From assembly GCA_012840085.1 (NCBI GenBank), contig DUMB01000085.1, positions 1 through 64,000 of the forward strand: 64,000 nucleotides of DNA, given 5' to 3'. The position numbers and the translations under genes are program-made. The notes beneath the pieces were generated by a model, which saw only the letters and a program-made list of their open reading frames with translations, made no database searches and was not told the DNA's origin. Source of the stretch: Clostridiaceae bacterium (lineage in GTDB: Bacteria; Bacillota; Clostridia; Acetivibrionales; DUMB01). Shown here piece after piece: positions 1 to 8,397 of the stretch; position 1 is the first letter of the stretch, and the number at the start of each line of letters is the position of its first letter.

Positions 1-123
1 ACATTTTTCTGGGATTACTACAAAACCGTAACGGCGTAAACTTGGGAACCGCCTAGTACGGGACCGTAGGCTAGGTGGTGTGAGAGGTCGGTAGGTGAAT
101 TAATCACCTACCTCCTACTCGAT
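1..123 (+). ncRNA. 3' end of a group IIC intron (domains V and VI)
   Basis: Positions 49-56 (CCGCCTAG) pair with 71-78 (CTAGGTGG), enclosing a TAC/GTA inner helix and a GG bulge, which is the shape of group II domain V. The lower strand carries CGC rather than AGC, the catalytic triad variant known for bacterial class C introns. Domain VI follows: GGTAGGTGA (90-98) pairs with TCACCTACC (104-112). The intron should end near CTACTCGAT at 115-123. The rest of the intron, with any reverse transcriptase, lies upstream of the window. The exact 3' boundary is estimated. Confidence 0.8.
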
Positions 124-170
124 TATTTAAAGTATAAACTTGTAAATGTATGAATAATAATAAAAAGGAC

Positions 171-231
171 TTGTATTTTAACTGCATATTATGTAAAATA
201 TATTGTATTGTTATGCACATATAAGTTATAA
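171..231 (+). promoter_or_regulatory. Candidate promoters of the amino-acid binding protein gene
   Basis: Two sigma-A-like arrangements are present: TTGTAT (171-176), 17 bp, TAAAAT (194-199); and TTGTAT (203-208), 17 bp, TTATAA (226-231). Either could serve the gene starting at 267. The region is very AT-rich, so chance matches are possible. Confidence 0.4.
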
Positions 232-266
232 GTATAATTTAGTAAGTATAATTAGGGGGAAGAAAT

Positions 267-1199
267 ATGAAAGGTAAGAATTTATTGAAGTTTGCCTCAT
301 TGGTACTTGTCATTTGTATAATGTTTACTTTGGCAGCTTGTGGAGCTAAAACAAATAAAAGTGGAAGTCAAAATAATGATACCCAGAACAATACAGCAGA
401 TACTGATAAAAACACTTCTGAAAATACATCAGACAGCGATTCCAGCAGTGAGTCACAATCAAGTGAAGAAGCAAATGATACATTGTCAAGAGTGAGAAAA
501 GCAGGAAAGATTATAGTTGGAACAAGTGCTGACTATGCACCATATGAATTCCATACAATTATAGACGGAAAAGATACAATCGTAGGTTTCGATATTGAAA
601 TAGCGAAAGAAATAGCAAAAGACCTCGGCGTTGAATTGGAAATACAGGACATGAGCTTTGACGGACTGCTTCAGGCTCTCAACTCTGACAAGGTTGACTT
701 TGTAATTGCAGGTATGACTCCTAATGAAGAAAGGAAAAAGTCAGTAGACTTTACAGACATATATTACACTGCTCAGCAGGGTGTAATGGTAAGAGCTGAA
801 GACAAAGACAAATATAAGACAATTGAAGACCTGAAAGGTAAGAAGGTTGGAGCACAATCAACCACTATACAAGAGGGAATCGTAAAGGAACAGATGCCAG
901 AGTCACAGCTTGTTTCCCTTACAAAAATTCCTGATCTCGTAATGGAACTTCTCAATAAGAAGGTAGAAGCTATAGTTGTTGAGCTGCCCGTAGCTAAGGG
1001 ATATGTAGCCAACAATGGCAAATTGGCTATTTCCGATATTAAGGTTCAGGATGATACAGGTGGGTCCGCTATAGCTGTAAAGAAAGGCAACCCGGAATTG
1101 GTTGAACTGATGAATAACACTCTTAAGCGACTTCAGGAAGATGGTTCTATAGACAGATTCGTTGCAGAAGCAAACGAAATGAATGTAGTCGAAAATTAA
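267..1199 (+). CDS. Amino-acid ABC transporter substrate-binding lipoprotein (family 3)
   Basis: A 310-residue extracellular binding protein that delivers a polar amino acid (glutamine, arginine or similar) to a membrane permease. The first 25 residues form a lipoprotein signal ending LAAC, with Cys25 the likely lipidated residue. A Ser/Asn/Asp/Glu-rich linker of about 45 residues follows, then a family 3 fold beginning with RKAGKIIVGTSADYAP and containing GFDIEIAKEIAKDLG. AGGGGGA precedes the ATG. The permease and ATPase follow after a terminator and a separate promoter, so the binding protein is probably made in excess from its own transcript. The ligand cannot be read from the sequence. 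Confidence 0.9.
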   Translation: MKGKNLLKFASLVLVICIMFTLAACGAKTNKSGSQNNDTQNNTADTDKNTSENTSDSDSSSESQSSEEANDTLSRVRKAGKIIVGTSADYAPYEFHTIIDGKDTIVGFDIEIAKEIAKDLGVELEIQDMSFDGLLQALNSDKVDFVIAGMTPNEERKKSVDFTDIYYTAQQGVMVRAEDKDKYKTIEDLKGKKVGAQSTTIQEGIVKEQMPESQLVSLTKIPDLVMELLNKKVEAIVVELPVAKGYVANNGKLAISDIKVQDDTGGSAIAVKKGNPELVELMNNTLKRLQEDGSIDRFVAEANEMNVVEN

Positions 1200-1286
1200 T
1201 TGCAGAGTTACAGTGACTGGAAGTAAATTCTGTAATTACGTATACAGCAGAACCGATGAAGCTTGGACAATATTTGTGAATAAAGC

Positions 1287-1318
1287 GGGTTGGGCTTTAA
1301 TAGCTCAGCCCCTTTTTG
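1287..1318 (+). terminator. Intrinsic terminator after the binding protein gene
   Basis: GGGTTGGGCT (1287-1296) pairs over 10 bp, with G-T wobbles, with AGCTCAGCCC (1302-1311) around a TTAAT loop, and a T5 run follows. It separates the binding protein from the permease. Confidence 0.85.
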
Positions 1319-1353
1319 TTGTATATTAATTTCCATTCTTTAATAGGTAAAAT

Positions 1354-1461
1354 AACTTATTATGCCGGATAATGAGATAGCATTGTGGAGAGCTCTAGAG
1401 CTAGTCTTTATTGACTTTTAAGCTTGGAACTCCTGCTGCCGAAATGCCGGCACAGTAAGAT
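1354..1461 (+). repeat. Interspersed inverted-end element, copy A (full length)
   Basis: The ends are CTTATTATGCCGG (1356-1368) and CCGGCACAGTAAG (1447-1459), matching as inverted repeats at 11 of 13 positions. Inside are the family core TAATGAGATAGCATTGTG and the 3' motif GAAATGCCGGCA. Related full copies are at 10986-11108 and 60079-60191, with deleted forms at 33329-33375 and 47958-47983. Confidence 0.85.
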
Positions 1462-1549
1462 AATACAAATGACATGTATGGCAATAGGCTTAGGCATTGG
1501 CAGTAACTGCATGCGAAGTGTTTTGGTGTAAGTTTCTCATTCTTTGTTA

Positions 1550-1578
1550 TTTACATAAGCAGAATTCACGTATATAAT
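1550..1578 (+). promoter_or_regulatory. Sigma-A promoter for the permease-ATPase pair
   Basis: TTTACA (1550-1555), 17 bp, TATAAT (1573-1578), about 95 bp upstream of the permease start. With the terminator at 1287 it gives the permease and ATPase their own transcription unit. Confidence 0.65.
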
Positions 1579-1671
1579 TAAGTAGGTATATTGATGCATA
1601 ATAATACGGGCAATAGTGTGTAATTTTATTCAATCTAACTTGTCATATTTTCATAATTGGGGGGAAGAATA

Positions 1672-2343
1672 TTGGATTTTAGTTTTCTTCGGGGATATTA
1701 TGTTTACTTTTTTACAGGAACTGCAAATACGGTAATATTAGCACTTTTTACAGTATTTTTGGGAGTAATTATAGGAACTTTCATTGCATTAATGAAAATT
1801 TCCAGGAACAAAGTTCTAAGTTTTATTGCAACTGCCTATGTGGAATTTATTAGAGGTACTCCGTTAATGGTTCAGTTGTTTATTATTTATTATGGAATTC
1901 CGCTGCCGGTTCCTGACGTTACAATTTTGGGTATGGATATGTCAAGGTTTATTCCTGGTGTTATGGCTCTATCAATAAACAGCGGAGCATATGTAGCTGA
2001 GATTATACGTGCAGGAATACAGGCAATTGACAGGGGTCAGATGGAAGCTGCACGCTCTCTTGGGCTCACCCACTCAATGGCTATGCGTTATATTATTCTT
2101 CCACAGGCTTTACGCAATATTCTTCCTGCCCTTGGCAATGAGTTTGTAGTAGTCATAAAGGAATCTTCCATAGTTTCAATTGTAGGTATTGCAGATCTTA
2201 TGTTTAACACCAATGTGGTAAGGGGAGCACTATACAAGCCAATGGAGCCGCTAATGGTTGCTGCACTGATTTACTTTATACTGACATTTACACTGTCTAA
2301 ATTATTGGGCAAGGCTGAAAGGAGGATGAGGTCAGATGATTGA
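1672..2343 (+). CDS. Amino-acid ABC transporter permease (HisM/GlnP family)
   Basis: A 223-residue inner-membrane permease. It has several hydrophobic helices, the polar amino-acid permease N-terminus ([16 protein letters not shown]) and the cytoplasmic EAA loop ([26 protein letters not shown] in the family position) that docks on the ATPase. I place the start at TTG 1672, because GGGGGGAAG at 1659-1667 is well spaced for it and would lie inside a longer reading frame. The end overlaps the ATPase start by 8 bp, implying translational coupling. It partners the lipoprotein at 267-1199. Confidence 0.92.
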   Translation: MDFSFLRGYYVYFFTGTANTVILALFTVFLGVIIGTFIALMKISRNKVLSFIATAYVEFIRGTPLMVQLFIIYYGIPLPVPDVTILGMDMSRFIPGVMALSINSGAYVAEIIRAGIQAIDRGQMEAARSLGLTHSMAMRYIILPQALRNILPALGNEFVVVIKESSIVSIVGIADLMFNTNVVRGALYKPMEPLMVAALIYFILTFTLSKLLGKAERRMRSDD

Positions 2344-3058
2344 AGTAAGAGGATTACATAAGCATTTTGGTAAATTACATGTGCTCAAAGGAATAGATGC
2401 ATCTATTCAGAAAGGTGAGGTTGTCGTTGTAATAGGTCCCAGCGGATCTGGTAAGAGTACATTCCTCAGATGCCTTAATCTCCTTGAACAGCCCACTGAA
2501 GGTGAGATTATTTTCGAAGGAATTAACATAACCAGCAAGGAAAATAATATAAATTTATATCGCCAGAAGATGGGAATGGTATTCCAGCAGTTTAATCTTT
2601 TCCCACATCTTACTGTAATGGGAAATATAACTTTGGCGCCTATGAAATTAAAAAACTTATCAAAAGAAGAGGCTGAGGAAAAGGCACTGAACCTTCTCAG
2701 AAGAATTGGCCTTGAGGATAAGGCAACAAGTTATCCGTCACAGCTGTCAGGCGGCCAGAAACAGAGAATAGCCATAGTAAGGGCATTGGCCATGTCACCT
2801 GATGTAATGCTTTTTGATGAGCCAACTTCGGCTCTTGACCCTGAAATGGTCGGAGAGGTGCTTGATGTTATGAAAGAGCTTGCTGATGATGGAATGACAA
2901 TGGTAGTTGTAACACATGAAATGGGATTTGCAAGAGAGGTAGGCAGCAGGGTGCTGTTTATGGATGATGGAAAGATACTTGAAGAAGCTAAACCTGCAGA
3001 GCTTTTTAATAATCCAAAGCATCCAAGGACGAAGGAATTTCTGGCTAAGGTACTGTGA
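2336..3058 (+). CDS. glnQ: Amino-acid ABC transporter ATP-binding protein (GlnQ type)
   Basis: A 240-residue ATPase powering the adjacent amino-acid importer. Visible motifs are Walker [10 protein letters not shown], the Q-loop [13 protein letters not shown], the ABC signature LSGGQKQR, Walker [17 protein letters not shown] and the switch His in [10 protein letters not shown]. Length and the LEQPTEGEI segment are typical of polar amino-acid ATPases. It starts inside the 3' end of the permease gene. The symbol denotes the family; glutamine specificity is not proven. Confidence 0.93.
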   Translation: MIEVRGLHKHFGKLHVLKGIDASIQKGEVVVVIGPSGSGKSTFLRCLNLLEQPTEGEIIFEGINITSKENNINLYRQKMGMVFQQFNLFPHLTVMGNITLAPMKLKNLSKEEAEEKALNLLRRIGLEDKATSYPSQLSGGQKQRIAIVRALAMSPDVMLFDEPTSALDPEMVGEVLDVMKELADDGMTMVVVTHEMGFAREVGSRVLFMDDGKILEEAKPAELFNNPKHPRTKEFLAKVL

Positions 3059-3076
3059 TGACAATATTTCGAAATT

Positions 3077-3124
3077 TTGTTATATTATAATTGTTTTGTA
3101 TTATAATAATTGTTGTGTATTATG
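3077..3124. repeat. Short degenerate tandem repeat after the ATPase gene
   Basis: Three imperfect units, TTGTTATATTATAA, TTGTTTTGTATTATAATAA and TTGTTGTGTATTATG, run head to tail shortly after the stop codon. They also contain TATAAT-like hexamers that could act as promoter for the mutarotase gene at 3230. Confidence 0.45.
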
Positions 3125-3229
3125 TGAAGTTACAGATTAGCTTATTGTGCTAGTTTCCTATAGCAGCTGTGCTTGCTTTGGTATGGCACAAAAAGTTAAC
3201 CAGCAAAATTAATAAGAGGAGTGGTTTAT

Positions 3230-3652
3230 GTGCTAAAAGGAATTCCAAGTATTTTGTCTCCCGAGCTACTTAAAATCTTAATGGAAATGGGTCATGGCGA
3301 TGAACTGGTTATTGGCGATGGCAATTTCCCATCAGCAAACTATGCTCAGAGGCTTGTAAGATGTGACGGACACGGTGTACCGGAATTGCTGGAAGCAATA
3401 TTAAAGTTTTATCCCCTTGATACATTTGTAGAATGCCCGGTTTCACTTATGGATGCACCGCAGGAAGTAAAACCTCCCATATGGGATAAATACAAGGAAA
3501 TTATGAAAAAGTATGAAGGAGAGCATAAGATAGAGTATTTGGAAAGATTTGAATTCTATGAGAGGGCAAAAAAGGCTTATGCTATAGTTGCTACAGGTGA
3601 ATCGGCACTTTATGCAAATATAATTCTAAAGAAAGGTGTAATTAAGGAATAA
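3230..3652 (+). CDS. fucU: RbsD/FucU family sugar mutarotase, copy 1
   Basis: A 140-residue protein predicted to interconvert sugar anomers (fucose or ribose mutarotase family) in the cytoplasm. The family N-terminus MLKGIPSILSPELL, the GHGDE motif with the likely catalytic His22, and the DGNFP and YANIILKKG segments are present. I chose GTG 3230 because AGAGGAG (3215-3221) is well placed and the paralog at 21710 begins at the same residue. It lies alone behind an amino-acid transporter, 13 kb from the sugar locus that carries its very similar paralog. Confidence 0.85.
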   Translation: MLKGIPSILSPELLKILMEMGHGDELVIGDGNFPSANYAQRLVRCDGHGVPELLEAILKFYPLDTFVECPVSLMDAPQEVKPPIWDKYKEIMKKYEGEHKIEYLERFEFYERAKKAYAIVATGESALYANIILKKGVIKE

Positions 3653-3669
3653 TACATAAACAAAATATA

Positions 3670-3705
3670 AACAGTGGCGAATATTAATTCTCCACTGTTC
3701 TTTTA
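3670..3705 (+). terminator. Terminator after the mutarotase gene
   Basis: AACAGTGG (3670-3677) pairs with CCACTGTT (3692-3699), followed by CTTTTAAT. Confidence 0.75.
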
Positions 3706-3719
3706 ATGCGACTAAACTT

Positions 3720-3828
3720 AAACTTTGTTCTTTTATTTATGACCCAACTTTGTTTATTTTATTTATGCCTAAACTTTGTTCTTTTATTAATGTCCAGACT
3801 TTGTTTTTCTATTTGTGTCTAAATTTCC
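3720..3828. repeat. Degenerate 25-26 bp tandem repeat, about four units
   Basis: Units start at 3720, 3746, 3771 and 3796, each close to AACTTTGTTCTTTTATTTAT plus a short variable GxCC/T end. A partial fifth unit follows at 3821. The array fills most of the gap between two converging genes and carries no convincing gene. Confidence 0.75.
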
Positions 3829-3942
3829 ATATTTATTTTTACATATCTGTGACCATTATGGAGTATCTGTTTTTATGCAATGTTTTTTATACATTACTTT
3901 TTTATGCAAAATTTTTTGCATTTTGCTGTATCAAAAGCCTAT

Positions 3943-5286
3943 TTAAACAGTAATTCCGATAATCCATACTGCCAATCTGAAATAAATTGTAAGGGTTGTG
4001 GCGTCTACTATAGTAGTTATAAGCGGGCTTGCCATCATCGCCGGGTCAAGTTTCAGCTTTTGAGCTATAATGGGCAGTATACCACCAACTACCTTTGCTG
4101 CAATTATTGTAAGTACAATAGTCAATGACACAGTTAGAGATATAAGAAGCGAATAGCCTTCAAGGGAATATACTCTTATAAAATTAACACAAGCCAGTAA
4201 AACTCCTGTTATAATAGCTATTCTTGCTTCCTTCCACACAACTTTGAATATATCCTTAATACCTATTTCACCAAGAACAAGTCCTCTGATAACAACTGTT
4301 GATGACTGTGAGCCTGCATTACCGCCTGTATCCATTAACATAGGTATAAAAACTGCCAGTGCAACTACAGATTTCAGGGCTAATTCATATTTCTGAATTA
4401 TAAAACCGGTTAAGGTGGAAGAAACCATCAACACCAACAACCACACGATACGTTTACGTGCAAGTGTAAATACACCGGTATTAAGATAGCTTTCTTCAGA
4501 AGGCTGTACTGCTGCCATGCGATAGAAGTCTTCCGTTGCTTCCTCTTCAATTACGTCAACTACGTCATCAATAGTGATTATCCCCACAAGCCGTTTCTCG
4601 TTATCCACTACCGGGACAGCAAGAAGATCGTATTTTTTAAATATGTCTGCAACGTATTCCTGGTCATCGTGGGTTTTGACGTAAATAGAATCCTTTTGCA
4701 TTATATTTTCAATTTTTTCATCGTCACCTGCCAGTACAATATCCTTAAGAGTTACCGTACCTTCCAGATGACGCTCTTCGTCTATTGCATAACATGTATA
4801 GATAGTTTCTTTATCCGGTGCAATTCTCCTGATTTTAGCAAAAGCATCTTTTACATACATATCCTTCTTTAAATCAACAAACTCAGTAGTCATAAGACTG
4901 CCGGCTGAATAATCAGGATACATAAGAAACTGGTTTATCAGCTTGCGCTCCATTTCACTGGTATTTTTCAAAATCTTTTTTACCACATTTGCAGGCATTT
5001 CTTCCAGATAGTCTATTTTGTCGTCGAAGAACAATTCATCAAGAATATCCGAAAGCTCTTTTTCATCAACCAGGGTAGACAATTCAGCCTGCTTTTCCGT
5101 AGAAAGGTAAGAAAACACTTCCGCAGCAATGTCCTTTGGAAGAAGCCTGAAAACCAACAAAGTATCCCTTTCGTTAAGCTCTTCGAGGATACTGGCTATG
5201 TCAACCGACCGAATATTTTGCAATTCCAGTTTTAATCCGGGATAATTTTTTTCTTCAATTAATTTCATAATTACTTCAAGGTTCAA
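3943..5286 (-). CDS. mgtE: MgtE family magnesium transporter, copy 1
   Basis: A 447-residue Mg2+ channel/transporter with an N-terminal cytoplasmic superhelical domain (about residues 1-130), a CBS pair (about 135-260) that senses cytosolic Mg2+, and five C-terminal membrane helices (about 285-447). The pore signature TGGNAGSQ and the membrane Asp in VDATTLTIYF are intact. The start is TTG 5286: GGAGG (complement of 5296-5300) lies 9 bp upstream, whereas the TTG at 5295 abuts it. It is one member of a tandem pair with 5557-6900. No Mg2+ riboswitch was recognised upstream. Confidence 0.9.
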   Translation of the reverse strand: MNLEVIMKLIEEKNYPGLKLELQNIRSVDIASILEELNERDTLLVFRLLPKDIAAEVFSYLSTEKQAELSTLVDEKELSDILDELFFDDKIDYLEEMPANVVKKILKNTSEMERKLINQFLMYPDYSAGSLMTTEFVDLKKDMYVKDAFAKIRRIAPDKETIYTCYAIDEERHLEGTVTLKDIVLAGDDEKIENIMQKDSIYVKTHDDQEYVADIFKKYDLLAVPVVDNEKRLVGIITIDDVVDVIEEEATEDFYRMAAVQPSEESYLNTGVFTLARKRIVWLLVLMVSSTLTGFIIQKYELALKSVVALAVFIPMLMDTGGNAGSQSSTVVIRGLVLGEIGIKDIFKVVWKEARIAIITGVLLACVNFIRVYSLEGYSLLISLTVSLTIVLTIIAAKVVGGILPIIAQKLKLDPAMMASPLITTIVDATTLTIYFRLAVWIIGITV

Positions 5287-5556
5287 TTTCTTCAACCTCC
5301 TTTACAATAAATTTAAGCTTACTTCTTGTAAGAAGTTTAAGCACGCTCTCTGTAAAAAGTAGGAAATGGAAAGAGAGCAAAAAAGACAGCCCCAATATTT
5401 CTGACCGTATATGTACTTTATGGTAGATTCAGATCATAAGGGGTTAATATCTTTTAATGCTATAATCTTTTGTATTATGTGTAAAAATAAAATTAAAATG
5501 TAAGAGAAAGCATTTACTTTTTAAGTTGCCTGTTTAAATGTGTATCGGGAGCTTAT
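5287..5556. other. Intergenic stretch between the two mgtE genes
   Basis: It holds the 5' region of mgtE copy 1. There is an inverted repeat, GCTCTCT (5346-5352) with AGAGAGC about 25 bp on, in the leader. The block near 5466-5511 is repeated upstream of copy 2 near 7057-7105 (shared GTATTATGTGTAA and AAATTAAAATGTAA words). The duplication therefore included the upstream region. No gene is visible. Confidence 0.5.
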
Positions 5557-6900
5557 CTAAACAGTAATGCCAATAATCCATACTGCCAGAGTAAAATAAA
5601 TTGCAAGGGTTGTTGCGTCTACTATAGTAGTTATAAGCGGACTTGCCATCATTGCCGGGTCAAGTTTCAGCTTTTGAGCTATAATGGGCAGTATACCGCC
5701 AATTATTTCCGCTACCATTATTGTAATAACGATAGTTATTGACACAGTTAAAGATATTTGCAGTGAATAGCCCTGAATCAAATAAACTCTCATAAAGTTG
5801 ACAAGTGACAAAATCGAGCCTACAATTAATGCCACCCTTGCTTCTTTCCATATAACAGTAAATATATTTTTAAAGTCTATTTCACCGAGAACAAGTCCTC
5901 TGATAATCAGTGTTGATGCCTGAGAACCTGCATTACCGCCATTATTCATCAGCATAGGTATAAATGATGCCAGTGCTACCACGGATTCCAGGGCAACCTG
6001 GTATTTATCAATTATAAAACCGGTAAATGTTGCAGAAATCATCAACACCAACAGCCATACGATACGTTTACGTGCAAGAGTAAACACATCGGTATCAAGA
6101 TAGCTTTCTTCAGAAGGTTGTACTGCTGCCATGCGATAGAAGTCTTCCGTTGCTTCCTGTTCAATAACATCAACTACGTCGTCAATAGTGATTATACCCA
6201 CAAGCCTTTTTTCGTTATCCACTACCGGGACTGCGAGAAGATCGTATTTTTTAAATATGTCTGCAACATATTCCTGGTCATCGTGGGTTTTGACGTAAAT
6301 AGGATTCTTCTGCATTATATTTTCAATTTTTACATCATCACCGGCCAGTACAATATCCTTAAGAGTCACCGTACCTTCCAGATGGCGCTCTTCATCTATT
6401 GCATAACATGTATAGATAGTTTCTTTATCCGGTGCAATTTTCCTGATTCTGGCGAGGGCATCTTTTGCAAGCATTTCCTTCTTTAAATCAACAAATTCAA
6501 TGGTCATAAGACTGCCGGCTGAATAATCAGGATACATAAGAAACTGGTTTATCAGCTTACGCTCCATTTCGCTGGTATTTTTCAAAATCTTTTTTACCAC
6601 ATTTGCAGGCATTTCTTCCAGATAGTCTATTTTGTCGTCGAAGAACAACTCATCAAGTATATCTGAAAGCTCCTTTTCATCAACCAGGGTAGACAATTCA
6701 GCCTGCTTTTCGCTTGAAAGGTGAGAAAACACATCTGCAGCAATCCCCTTTGAAAGAAGCCTGAAAACCAATAAAGTATCCCTTTCGTTAAGCTCTTCAA
6801 GAATGTGTGCTATGTCAACCGGTCGAATATTTTGCAATTCCTGCTTCAATTCAGGATATCTTTTTTGCTCGATTAATTGCATAACTACTTCCAGGTTCAA
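5557..6900 (-). CDS. mgtE: MgtE family magnesium transporter, copy 2
   Basis: A 447-residue paralog nearly identical to the downstream copy in the N and CBS domains, more diverged in the membrane domain. The start at TTG 6900 has GGAGG 9 bp upstream, as in copy 1. The pore signature reads NNGGNAGSQ where copy 1 has DTGGNAGSQ, so the usual Thr is replaced by Asn. The Mg2+-binding Asp in VDATTLAIYF is retained. The pair is a recent tandem duplication, with copy 2 upstream in transcription order. Altered transport or gating is possible but only inferred. Confidence 0.9.
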   Translation of the reverse strand: MNLEVVMQLIEQKRYPELKQELQNIRPVDIAHILEELNERDTLLVFRLLSKGIAADVFSHLSSEKQAELSTLVDEKELSDILDELFFDDKIDYLEEMPANVVKKILKNTSEMERKLINQFLMYPDYSAGSLMTIEFVDLKKEMLAKDALARIRKIAPDKETIYTCYAIDEERHLEGTVTLKDIVLAGDDVKIENIMQKNPIYVKTHDDQEYVADIFKKYDLLAVPVVDNEKRLVGIITIDDVVDVIEQEATEDFYRMAAVQPSEESYLDTDVFTLARKRIVWLLVLMISATFTGFIIDKYQVALESVVALASFIPMLMNNGGNAGSQASTLIIRGLVLGEIDFKNIFTVIWKEARVALIVGSILSLVNFMRVYLIQGYSLQISLTVSITIVITIMVAEIIGGILPIIAQKLKLDPAMMASPLITTIVDATTLAIYFTLAVWIIGITV

Positions 6901-6914
6901 TTTCTTCAACCTCC

Positions 6915-7226
6915 TTTACGAATATTTTAAGCATATATTTCGTCAAAAAGTTATAAACCAATGACACACAGTAAAGCTGTCACCAATTTGGTTTATAGAC
7001 ACCTTCCCCGTAGATTTTCGGAAATAGCAGGGCTAGCCGCTTTTGACGCCATACTCTTTTTTGTATTATGTGTAAGATATAAATTAAAATGTAAAAGAGG
7101 TACAAGATTACTGTAATCAACCATGCAGGATGGATCTGTCGTACAATGCGGGCATAGGCCGAGTAAGACAAATCAACCCTGAAATACAGTTATACCATGG
7201 AATACAGCTATACCATACAATAAGGA
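6915..7226. other. Intergenic stretch upstream of mgtE copy 2
   Basis: An imperfect inverted repeat lies at about 6956-6996 (AAACCAATGACA with TGTCA then TTGGTTT). Near 7185-7250 there are several AATACAGxTATACCAT-like words. A 63-codon minus-strand frame exists at 6980-7171, but it has no convincing ribosome site and I do not call it a gene. Confidence 0.4.
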
Positions 7227-7325
7227 TCAGCCATACAGGATGACACTTAGGCGGCAGAACACAGCTATCCCTGTATTATATAAATTATTATAATAACCCT
7301 TATGACTACCAGGGCCAGCGTCCAT
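7227..7325 (-). CDS. Small 32-residue ORF with its own promoter
   Basis: The predicted peptide starts MDAGPGSHKGYYNNLYN and ends with the hydrophobic tail CRLSVILYG. GGAGGTGG lies 5-7 bp before the ATG, and a TTGCAT-17-TATAAT promoter lies 45-70 bp upstream. I do not recognise the family. The Gly/Tyr/Asn-rich start followed by a hydrophobic segment recalls very small sporulation or membrane peptides. It may also be the leader ORF of the transcript that continues into mgtE copy 2. Support comes from the signals, not from homology. Confidence 0.45.
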   Translation of the reverse strand: MDAGPGSHKGYYNNLYNTGIAVFCRLSVILYG

Positions 7326-7368
7326 TCTACCACCTCCAATAAGATCAGAATTTTGATTTTACATAAGT

Positions 7369-7397
7369 ATTATATGTCTTAATTCCTGGTAATGCAA
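7369..7397 (-). promoter_or_regulatory. Sigma-A promoter reading toward the small ORF and mgtE
   Basis: On the minus strand TTGCAT (complement of 7392-7397), 17 bp, TATAAT (complement of 7369-7374). It is divergent from the ytrH promoter. Confidence 0.6.
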
Positions 7398-7415
7398 TAA
7401 AAAATTTGCAATGAC

Positions 7416-7445
7416 GTAATATTTATGACAACATTTTCATAAATT
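7416..7445 (+). promoter_or_regulatory. Sigma-E-like sporulation promoter of ytrH-ytrI
   Basis: GTAATATT (7416-7423), 14 bp, CATAAATT (7438-7445) fits the mother-cell sigma-E pattern (ATATT near -35, CATA near -10, 14 bp spacing). It lies 36 bp before ytrH. ytrHI is a sigma-E operon in Bacillus subtilis. Confidence 0.5.
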
Positions 7446-7481
7446 TAATTGTATTATGGCTAATCAACGGCTGGTGATTAA

Positions 7482-7820
7482 ATGAATGAATTCTTGAACA
7501 ATACAATATACAACTTTCTTATAGCTTTTGGTGTAATAACCGGTGCAAGTATTTTTGCGGGGATAGCAGCCTTGATAAACGATCATCCCCCTCTGAAAAC
7601 AATGCTGGATATAGCCAGTTCAATTAAAATTTGGGCTGTCGCTGTTGCCCTTGGTGGTACATTTTCATCTTTTGAAGTAATTGAAAAGGGAATCTTTAAG
7701 GGAGAGATCAAGTCAATAATAAAACAGGCAATATATGTGGTTGTTGCAGTAATAGGAGCAAATGTAGGCTTCAATTTTATTAAACTTATTACAAGGTGTG
7801 GGGAGATGTGGACAAAATAA
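7482..7820 (+). CDS. ytrH: Sporulation membrane protein YtrH
   Basis: A 112-residue membrane protein of the YtrH family, made in the mother cell and needed for efficient sporulation in Bacillus. It has three to four hydrophobic segments: about residues 9-31, 46-62 with the AVALGGTFSSFEVIEKG motif, and 83-104. The predicted sigma-E promoter lies directly upstream. Its end overlaps the next gene by 13 bp, the conserved ytrH-ytrI arrangement. Confidence 0.8.
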   Translation: MNEFLNNTIYNFLIAFGVITGASIFAGIAALINDHPPLKTMLDIASSIKIWAVAVALGGTFSSFEVIEKGIFKGEIKSIIKQAIYVVVAVIGANVGFNFIKLITRCGEMWTK

Positions 7821-8272
7821 AAAGGCGTTCAGCACTGGCTATATTTCTGATAACAGGGTTCATAACCGGATTTCTTACCGGTGCGGCAGCTGTGGGCACT
7901 CTTGCAAGCTACAGAATTGACAGCTATCATGCCAGGATACGGGAACTTGAAATAAGTCTGGAGGACAGGGATGTTCAGCTCGAGAAGCTTAAGGAATCAA
8001 TAAATAAAAGCCGTTTTGTTCTGAAAGATATAGAAATAGTACTTGAATATGATGGAGATGAAATAGACCGAATGACAATAGAAAAGCATATAAAGAATAA
8101 ATACAGGAATCTTTTGGGTAAGGAAGTCAGAAATATAGACACAGATATTCTAATAGAAGTAATAGACAAAAGAATATTTAAACTGGAAGAGAGAGAATAC
8201 AGTCTGAAGGTTAACAGGCTTGTGCTGGCTGAGATACTAAAGCTTTGGATATCTGCGGAAGAAAAAAGTTGA
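7808..8272 (+). CDS. ytrI: YtrI-like sporulation protein with one membrane anchor
   Basis: A 154-residue protein with a basic N-terminus, one membrane helix (about residues 8-32, glycine-rich) and a charged helical, probably coiled-coil region at about 45-75. The C-terminal domain is EKHIKNKYRNLLGKEV onward. GTG 7808 is chosen because GGGGAG (7799-7804) precedes it; an upstream GTG at 7796 would overlap that ribosome site. Coupling to ytrH supports the assignment, since the sequence alone is poorly conserved. Confidence 0.65.
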   Translation: MDKIKRRSALAIFLITGFITGFLTGAAAVGTLASYRIDSYHARIRELEISLEDRDVQLEKLKESINKSRFVLKDIEIVLEYDGDEIDRMTIEKHIKNKYRNLLGKEVRNIDTDILIEVIDKRIFKLEEREYSLKVNRLVLAEILKLWISAEEKS

Positions 8273-8397
8273 TTATCCCGAATATTTTTGGGATTTATGG
8301 CAAATTATACAGTAAGACGTTGTACAAGCCTAAAAAAGGGTATATATAGTATTGTAAGAAAAGTTCGGAAAAATACTATAAGAACAGGAGGTTTTTT

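Noticed and set aside
3750-4128. Plus-strand frames over the tandem repeat and the mgtE 3' end
   Set aside because: They are Phe/Tyr/Leu/Cys-rich products of the AT-rich array and of the antisense of mgtE, with no ribosome site.
6980-7171. 63-codon minus-strand frame upstream of mgtE copy 2
   Set aside because: It starts at TTG without a ribosome site, contains the leader inverted repeat and has low-complexity composition. It is more likely part of the mgtE leader.
6915-7481. Magnesium (M-box) riboswitch upstream of mgtE
   Set aside because: I looked for the conserved M-box segments on the minus strand in both mgtE leaders and saw only short inverted repeats. The leaders do not show the family's core sequences.
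8273-8397. Terminator after ytrI
   Set aside because: ATCCC/GGGAT pairs over only 5 bp around an AT loop without a T run; too weak to list.
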